Source: Eupeodes corollae
Lineage: Eukaryota; Arthropoda; Insecta; Diptera; Syrphidae
Direction of reading: 5' to 3'
DNA length: 64,000 nt
Assembly (NCBI RefSeq): GCF_945859685.1
Contig: NC_079147.1
Coordinates: 146,530,645-146,594,644, forward strand
The notes beneath the pieces were generated by a model that ran no database searches, was not told where the DNA came from, and saw only the letters and a program-made list of their open reading frames with translations. Shown here piece after piece: positions 57,404 to 64,000 of the stretch; the stretch's first letter is position 1; every line of letters starts with the position of its first letter. The translations under genes and the position numbers were made by a program.

Positions 57404-57880
57404 CTTCCGTCAATGACCAGTGACAAAAATCTTAAACAGATAAAAATTCTTCCCAGCGAGTAACATAAACAATTACTCGCTGTAAACATAAATGTGCTGA
57501 TTCGCACATCTTATCGATTGTGTCACCATCATTCCCGTTAGATCATGTATTGATCGTATATCAGAATATTAGAATGGGGATGATCGGTTGGTTATAAATA
57601 AGCCTGTAACAGTCGATGAGTCGTCTTTTTCATTCATAACTTCGTATAAGCCTATGGTTTCCCCCGACCCACGGTAAGGGACCAGAAGCTTCAATAAATT
57701 AATCTTTAGAACTGTAATTAAGAAATAATTGTCTCCGCGTAAAAATTTATAAAGTTTAAATAAAAAGTCTAAAAGACTAAATAAAAAATTTCGTGTTGTG
57801 TTTTTTATTATTTGAAACTCCCGAGTGGACGGGAGTATAAATGGTTTTTTTTACCTTAGCGGGTAATTAAAGACATAACT
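57301..57880 (+). repeat. 3' LTR of the errantivirus
   Basis: 580 bases, with the same reading as the 5' LTR. It encodes the end of env up to 57403. TATAAATA lies at 57593-57600. It is followed by ATAT, the second half of the target duplication. Confidence 0.95.
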
Positions 57881-58255
57881 ATATATTTTTTTTTATTATT
57901 ATTTTTGTGTACGCGTTTCTATCTTTTTTTTGTGGTCCTTCAAAGATTTGTTATAGATATTTTTATTTATTAAAACCTGTAAACCAATATTTTTAAAAAA
58001 GCACGGGAGTGGACCTTTTTTTGTATATTTTGTTTTGCTTTAAACAATCATCTCTTGCATTTCGCATATTAATTTTTTATACTATTTTTTATATTTTTAA
58101 AAATACAATACCTTTGGAAAACAAAATGTATTTACATTATTTTTTGTTTCAATTTCTTTTGCATGTTCCATCATTATCCTGATGACTGACCATATACTAC
58201 CACCCACCGACCTACAAAACAAAATGTTGTTCCAAAAAATATTTTGAAAAACCAG

Positions 58256-58431
58256 CTCAAATAACACAATGGGACTTAATTTTCTATGGAACAGAAACAC
58301 CCGCCCAACCAGATGATCCAGTTCAAATAAGCCCTGGACAATTTGGGTCGTCCTTCGGTGGTGATATGGAACACAATCTTCTTGAATACGACCCGGATAC
58401 GGCTAGCGGTCAATGGAGGAATGTACAGCAG
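58256..58431 (+). CDS. Fur1: Furin-like protease 1, second version of the P-domain end
   Basis: The acceptor GAAAAACCAG precedes CT, which completes an alanine codon with the G of exon 44781-44899 or the G at 46655. It reads AQITQWDLIFYGTETPAQPDD, the second P-domain terminal strand, which also occurs in Drosophila Fur1. An acidic spacer follows, ending QWRNVQQ at CAG/GTATGT, phase 0. In Drosophila this leads into the cysteine-rich (furin-repeat) region and membrane anchor. Those exons are not visible before 64000 and should lie to the right. The polypyrimidine tract before this acceptor is poor, fitting regulated use. Confidence 0.9.
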
Positions 58432-59277
58432 GTATGTATACTGTCTGCATTTATGGTGTTTTGAGTATATGAAGATAGATTCAAAGCCAGGTCTTGTTCA
58501 AAAACTCATCACATCACATTTTTTCGCTTCTTGGTTTTTTTTTTTTAATTTTATTTTGATAATAAAAAATAATCAATCGCGATAAACATAAAACAACACA
58601 ATGTACTGTTACGTTAGGTCATATTTTACTTTTTTTATTGTTGAAGTCGGTGTAGGGAAGCCTGCAAAAAATATATAGCAAGAAATAAATTTGCATTGGC
58701 GAAAACTTCTCTGTTGTTCTGATGTTGGGATTCGGTCTTTTATTTATGTATTTTTTTGTATTATTATTTTGAATTATCTTCTTCAGTAGAAGTGAACTTT
58801 TTCATAGCTATAGATACATAGATTCAATGCAGGGTTTCAGTGCAATGTTAGCTGTTCAGTTCATGTTGCAGTTTCATAGATGATGCCAATGGGCATAGTG
58901 CCAAGAACCTTAAGGGTTGTGGATTTGATTCGGGGTCGGATTTTTTTCAAGAAGGTTCTAGGGCCGCCGCTATTCCATTACAATGGGTCACCTTTCTTTT
59001 TTTAAAGAATTAAGTTATCCTGAACTAAAATCTTTACATTTTTCTATCACATATGGGTTTTTGATATATGCCATTTTAAAAATGATAAAGACAACGAAAA
59101 GCTGTTCTTTAAGGCTAATTTAAAACTTTATATATCCCTTAGCAATAAATTGTATGTTTAAATCAGAATTTTACTATAACACTTAGTTATCATAGTTTCA
59201 TAATTCTTCTGAGATGACTTATGGGTTTTCATTTGAACCTGAAATTTTGAAACATGCTTGAATGTAATTCCTTTATA
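58432..59277. other. Fur1: Intronic stretch, nothing recognised
   Basis: AT-rich intron start after the exon at 58256. No coding signal. Confidence 0.45.
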
Positions 59278-60578
59278 AAGGGTGATTTTTTTGAGGTTAG
59301 GATTTTCATGCATTAGTATTTGACAGATCACGCAGGATTTCAGACATGGTGTCAAAGAGAAAGATGCTCAGTATGCTTTGACATTTCATCATGAATAGAT
59401 TTACTAACGAGCAACGCTTGCAAATCATTGAATTTTATTACCAAAATCAGTGTTCGGTTCGAATGTGTTTCGCGCTTTACGTCCGATTTATGGTCTACAT
59501 AATCGACCAAGTGAGCAAACAATTAATGCGATTGTGACCAAGTTTCTCACTCAGTTTACTTTATTGGACATTAAACCAACCACACGAATGCGTACAGTGC
59601 GTACAGAAAAGAATATTGCGTCTGTTTCTGAGAGTGTTGCTGAAGACCGTGAAATGTCGATTCGTCGCCGTTCGCAGCAATTGGGTTTGTGTTATTCGAC
59701 CACATGGAATATTTTACGCAAAGATCTTGGTGTAAAACCGTATAAAATACAGCTCGTGCAAGAACTGAAGCCGAACGATCTGCCACAACGTCGAATTTTC
59801 AGTGAATGGGCCCTAGAAAAGTTGGCAGAAAATCCGCTTTTTTATCGACAAATTTTGTTCAGCGATGAGGCTCATTTCTGGTTGAATGGCTACGCGAATA
59901 AGCAAAATTGCCGCATTTGGAGTGAAGAGCAACCAGAAACCGTTCAAGAACTGCCCATGCATCCCGAAAAATGCACTGTTTTGTGTGGTTTGTACGCTGG
60001 TGGAATCATTGGACCGTATTTTTTCAAAGATGCTGTTGGACGCAACGTTGCTGTGAATGGCGATCGCTATCGTACAATGCTAACAAACTTTTTGTTGCCA
60101 AAAATGGAAGAACTGAACTTGGTTGACATGTGGTTTCAACAAGATGGCGCTACATGCCACACAGCTCGCGATTCTATGGCCATTTTGAGGGAAAACTTCG
60201 GAGAACAATTTATCTCAAGGAATGGACCGGTAAGTTGGCCACCAAGATCATGCGATTTGACGCTTTTAGACTATTTTTTGTGGGGCTACGTCAAGTCTAA
60301 AGTCTACACAAATAAGCCAGCAACTATTCCAGCTTTGGAAGACAACATTTCCGAAGAAATTCGGGCTATTCCGGCCGAAATGCTCGAAAAAGTTACCCAA
60401 AATTGGACTTTCCGAATGGACCACCTAAGACGCAGGCGCGGTCAACATTTAAATGAAATTATCTTCAAAAAGTAAATGTCATGGACCAATCTAACGTTTC
60501 AAATAAAAAATCGATGAGATTTTGCAAATTTTATACGTTTTTTTTTAAAAGTTCTCAAGCTCTTAAAAAATCACCGTT
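59278..60578 (+). mobile_element. Mariner-type transposon, near complete (1301 bases)
   Basis: Inverted ends AAGGGTGATTTTTT and its near mirror AAAAAATCACCGTT, with TA on both sides (59276-59277 and 60579-60580). The single transposase frame is broken near its start. This is a different mariner group from the fossils at 6, 14-17 and 44 kb, since the ends differ. Confidence 0.9.
59391..60475 (+). pseudogene. Mariner transposase broken by one frameshift
   Basis: From the ATG at 59391 the first 24 codons (MNRFTNEQRLQIIEFY...) match mariner N-termini. A single missing base near 59453-59456 then shifts the frame. The rest, 59450-60475, is open for 341 codons. It contains the helix-turn-helix RRRSQQLGLCYSTTWNIL, ELKPNDLPQRR, and the catalytic aspartates in FSDEAHFW, WFQQDGATCH and SCDLTLLDYFLWG. 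The second and third aspartates are separated by 36 residues. The start at 59450 is GTG and would lack the first DNA-binding helix, so an active enzyme is unlikely. Confidence 0.85.
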
Positions 60579-60580
60579 TA

Positions 60581-62287
60581 TTTTAAAAAAATTTGTTTTA
60601 GAGTTAATTTGTAGGGCCCATTCGGCTCAAAAATATCCGTTTTCAACATTATTTTTATAATTTTTTCAATGTTATACACTTCACACTACGAATTTGTAAT
60701 AGGATAAAAAATGGCCTTTAAACCGTTTTACGTTTTTCTTTTTAAAATACTTCATCGGAGGTTACAATTAATGAGGATTTTTTGAAAGACAAGTACGGAA
60801 TATTAAAGTAAGGGATTGTAGATTTGGAAAATCAAATACAAAAAAACTGACGTGATAGATTGATTTTGAAGAGGAGATCGAACTAGAGCCATCTAACATT
60901 TTAGAAAAAGTATAATTTAATTGCCAGCTACATAACCTTGCTGGTTTAGCTATTATATTGTATTAGCCCAACCAATCAAAATGTTTTATAAAGGATATTG
61001 TAATAAGAGGATTCGATTTAAAAATACCGCCTTTTGAACAACTGTCACCTTTTAACATTTTACAAGAATTCTCTTTTTTTCTGTTCCACCATTTTTTTTA
61101 GGGATCCTCAAATTGAAACTCGGCATTAAATTGTTCATCTATGATATCAAGTTTTAATTTATTCCCCTTTAAAATGCTTAATTAAGCTCCGTGATATATT
61201 TCTTAAAGAAATAACCTCCCACCAAAATATAAAATAGCCTTCAAATATGAGCATACATTTTAATTCCATTTTTTGGGGACTAATTCCATTTTTAATTTGG
61301 GGACTTATTTCATGATGAAGTAACTTTCCAAATTCAAATATGAAATATTTATATCCCCAATTTTAAGAAGTTGTTATAAGTTGGTTTTTATAACAGGGTG
61401 AAATAACGCCAAATTGTTTGTATTACTCTATTACAGTTTGGTTTGTACAGAGATGGTTTTAATGTTGCATGCACCTACTGGAACCTCCTGTTTTGGCACA
61501 CTATATGATTTGGGGTGGGTGCAAGGTTTTGTCAATGAAAAATTTCATTTACATTTCAAGAACCTGAAATTATTATTACTTTGTGTTATTTAACTTTTGT
61601 TAACTACAATAAAGCCAATTTTGCCGACGGTTAAAACTCTCGTAAAGATTTTTATTTTATTTTAGATTATGTCTTAGATATTATTTCATGTCACTTAAAA
61701 CAGTCAAAATTGGTATTTTTAAGCACAACATATCCCTTAATAATTTCGAATGGTATTATGTCGCAAATACAAATCTTTATTTTCGATACAGTTCAAGGTA
61801 TTCTTGCTGCTAAGTTTTAAGAAATTCTCATTGTTATGAGTTGTTGTTTAACTCTATATAAAATTTTGAGCAATCCTTAAATTTAGTTCTTTCATGACTT
61901 TGAAAAATATGTTTTTGCGTTAGTTTAAAGGGCTTATTTCGATTTCGATCTTTGATTTTAACCTTCTACTCAAATTTTAAAAATACTCAGTTTCAGTATC
62001 ATTCATTACACAAGAAAACCGGTTTGGCACTTGTGTTTCAGCATTTCTATATGATTTATTTGAGACACTTGAAATCTTACACCCTATGAAGATTTTTCGA
62101 AAATTTGATTATAGATTTAGAAAACCATCAAGAACTTTAGCGAAAATGCTATTTCATAAATGCAGTTAATCTCAAAAAGACTTTTTTATGTGTTGTTACG
62201 AATTTTGAAAAGTAATATTTCAAAAGCCATGTGTGTATAGTAATTTTGAAGTTGGAATTAAGGCCATGAACAAATCCGTCTCGGTTC
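60581..62287. other. Fur1: AT-rich intronic stretch, nothing recognised
   Basis: No open frame above chance and no match to the elements elsewhere in the window. Confidence 0.45.
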
Positions 62288-62510
62288 AAAGAGGATTTTC
62301 CGACCTATAGGTGTGTCAATTTTGTTTGTTAACGTAGACTCCTATATGAAAAAAGTGCCTTGTCAGAAACGATGTTTTTTCGTTCCAAATGAACCGGATG
62401 TGGATGCTAAAAGAGGATTTTCCGACCTGCAGGTATGTCAATTTGGTTTGTTATATGAAGATAGCGCCTTGTCAGAAAAAAAATGATTTTTCGTTCCAAA
62501 TGAACCGATA
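62288..62510. repeat. Two-copy direct repeat of about 100-113 bases
   Basis: Copy 1 (62288-62400) and copy 2 (62410-62510) share AAAGAGGATTTTCCGACCT, GTGCCTTGTCAGAAA and CGTTCCAAATGAACCG in the same order. Copy 2 has lost about 12 bases in the middle. No coding content. Confidence 0.8.
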
Positions 62511-63004
62511 ATAAAGCGGATGGTTTTCCACCTTAAATAGCCCAGTCAATTGAACTCCGCAAGCGAATATTTGAAGCCTTTGTGCAAATTCCTCAAGTCC
62601 TCAAGTGAAATTTTGACATTTTGAGATCTATGGTAACGTGATGTTCGTGGACTTCTTCTCACACGAATTTTTTACGCAAACTTGAGTAACACAGTAGATG
62701 CTCCATTTTGGCAAAAACTGGCATTGCGCAAAAATTAACTTCCTTATGTTTAAAACTTACTCTTAGTCAAGTTTTCAAATGGGAAGCAACTGTCGGCGTC
62801 AAAATAATCTATGATTCAGTTTTAAATTCACCGACATCAACAACATTTTTAGAATAGAATTTTAGACCGTTCGAGTTATTAGATTCAAACAAAGCACTCC
62901 TCTCACAAACTACAAATTCATTATTCCTATTTAAATTTTTCAAGGAATCTTTTTATACAAAATGTTGAATGAAATTATGCAAGAAATTAATAAATCTCTT
63001 AACG
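62511..63004. other. Fur1: Intronic stretch, nothing recognised
   Basis: AT-rich. No supported feature. Confidence 0.4.
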
Positions 63005-63830
63005 CACTAAAAACCACGGCTTAATCAGGACCAATTTATGCAAGATTGACAATTTTTTCTGTCTTTATTTATTATTTACTTTAGGGGAAATTTATGGTCC
63101 CAATATTTTATCATAGCTCTAAAACCATCAGCTTGAGCGATTTTGTTCTTCTTAATCTCGGAACATTGTTTTGTACATTTAAGTGGGTTCCTGTTAAAAA
63201 ATTGAAACATTGAGTCGATTTTGTTTCATTTAGTTTGATACTATATTAACTTTATACACTGCATTTTGCAAATTTTTGTGTAGCCCTTTAAATGTATCTT
63301 CCAGACACCAACACTGCAGTGTCATCAAATATCCACTGAAATATTCCTTGTGTATAAACGATACAAGGTTGGTCCTAGAACACTTCCATGTGGTACACCG
63401 ACTTATATTTTTTTTTGTTGGGAGTAATAGTGGTGACAAAGTTTTCTTAAGAGTCCGTTCGTAACATATGTTTTCAGTATTTCATAGTACTTCCTGGGGA
63501 AGCAGTTTGTACTCGAGACCCAATAGTCAAACTTTGTTCTGAAGATCATTTGTTATATAAGTTTGTTGACACCACATGCTTCTTCCTTTGAACGTAATAA
63601 AATTAATTTCACATTCGTCGTTTCTATCAACAAACTTTAAGAAATCTCTACCGGTATTGACTGAAAATGGTTTGAAAACATTCGTGACATTTTCAGCAAA
63701 AAGATCAGCTTTTTGTTTCGTGTTTCCGATAAATTTCCCATCTTGAGATTTTATTGGCAGGTTTTGTGTTTGGGATCTTTTAAGACGCTTCCATAAAGAG
63801 CATTCGGTAGAAGCAAAAGAAGAATATTGA
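63005..63830 (-). mobile_element. Jockey-like LINE fragment (family C), with internal deletions
   Basis: The minus strand parallels the 3' UTR (CGCACTAAAAACCAC near 63005), the end of ORF2, the GPRTLPC-equivalent at about 63370, and then, after a deletion, the linker before the reverse transcriptase (63600-63800: FVDRNDEC-, NPKQKADLFA-, LPIKSQDGK-like blocks). Old and broken. Confidence 0.7.
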
Positions 63831-64000
63831 AGTTGAAAAACTAGGATCAGCGTGTGTTTTTGGACTTTCAGTCATTTATATTTACTTCATAAACTTCCTA
63901 GTATATTCTTTGACTAAGTTTTTAGTTAACTTTTCAACAAAAAAAATGTTCTTGTTTGGATTGGGTAATTGGACATTTTTTGGACAGATCAAATAAAAGA

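Larger units (their letters stand above)
49569..57880 (+). mobile_element. Errantivirus (insect endogenous retrovirus), apparently intact
   Basis: An 8312-base Ty3/gypsy-type provirus: LTR, primer site, leader, gag, pol, env, purine tract, LTR. The LTRs are 580 bases each and I found no difference between them on reading. The insertion is flanked by ATAT on both sides (49565-49568 and 57881-57884), the four-base duplication usual for this group. LTR ends are AGTTATG...CATAACT. All three reading frames are open. Identical LTRs mean a recent insertion, so it may still be active, though no expression can be judged from sequence. It lies in sense orientation in the Fur1 intron between the two alternative endings. 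Confidence 0.95.

Overview
The window is insect genomic DNA, most likely from a higher (brachyceran) fly. Four things point that way: the exons match the Drosophila furin gene Fur1 almost residue by residue, the DNA is AT-rich with very large introns, an insect endogenous retrovirus (errantivirus) is present, and jockey-, RTE- and mariner-type elements are abundant. The species cannot be named from the sequence.

The host gene is Fur1 on the + strand. Seven coding exons are visible, from 28720 to 58431: propeptide end, subtilisin catalytic domain, P domain, and then two alternative ways to finish the P domain. The first exons (signal region) and the cysteine-rich/transmembrane tail are not seen and probably lie outside the window. 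Exon 45198-46669 can end the protein with a long low-complexity tail. It also carries an in-phase splice donor at 46655/46656. Exon 58256-58431 carries a second version of the last P-domain strand. All the junctions are phase 1, so skip, include and terminate forms are all possible. A second, unrecognised three-exon gene (319 codons) lies antisense at 24265-25337, upstream of the first visible Fur1 exon.

Nearly everything else is transposable elements. Region 1-28.7 kb holds a full-length RTE-type LINE (7661-11087), tRNA-derived SINEs whose 3' tail resembles that LINE, mariner fossils (one split by an inverted RTE insertion at 14.3-15.4 kb), jockey-like fragments and a copia scrap. The 14-kb intron at 30.5-44.8 kb holds more RTE pieces, a second LINE family, a jockey-like element with a perfect 10-bp target duplication (36882-40180), a broken coding remnant at 33 kb and another mariner. 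The intron between the two alternative Fur1 endings (46.7-58.3 kb) holds a small mariner MITE and an apparently intact 8.3-kb errantivirus with identical 580-bp LTRs, open gag, pol and env frames and an ATAT target duplication. The last intron holds a near-complete mariner disabled by a frameshift.

In functional terms, one proprotein-convertase gene is being expanded and rearranged by transposons. The youngest insertion sits, in sense orientation, in the intron that separates two mutually compatible protein endings.
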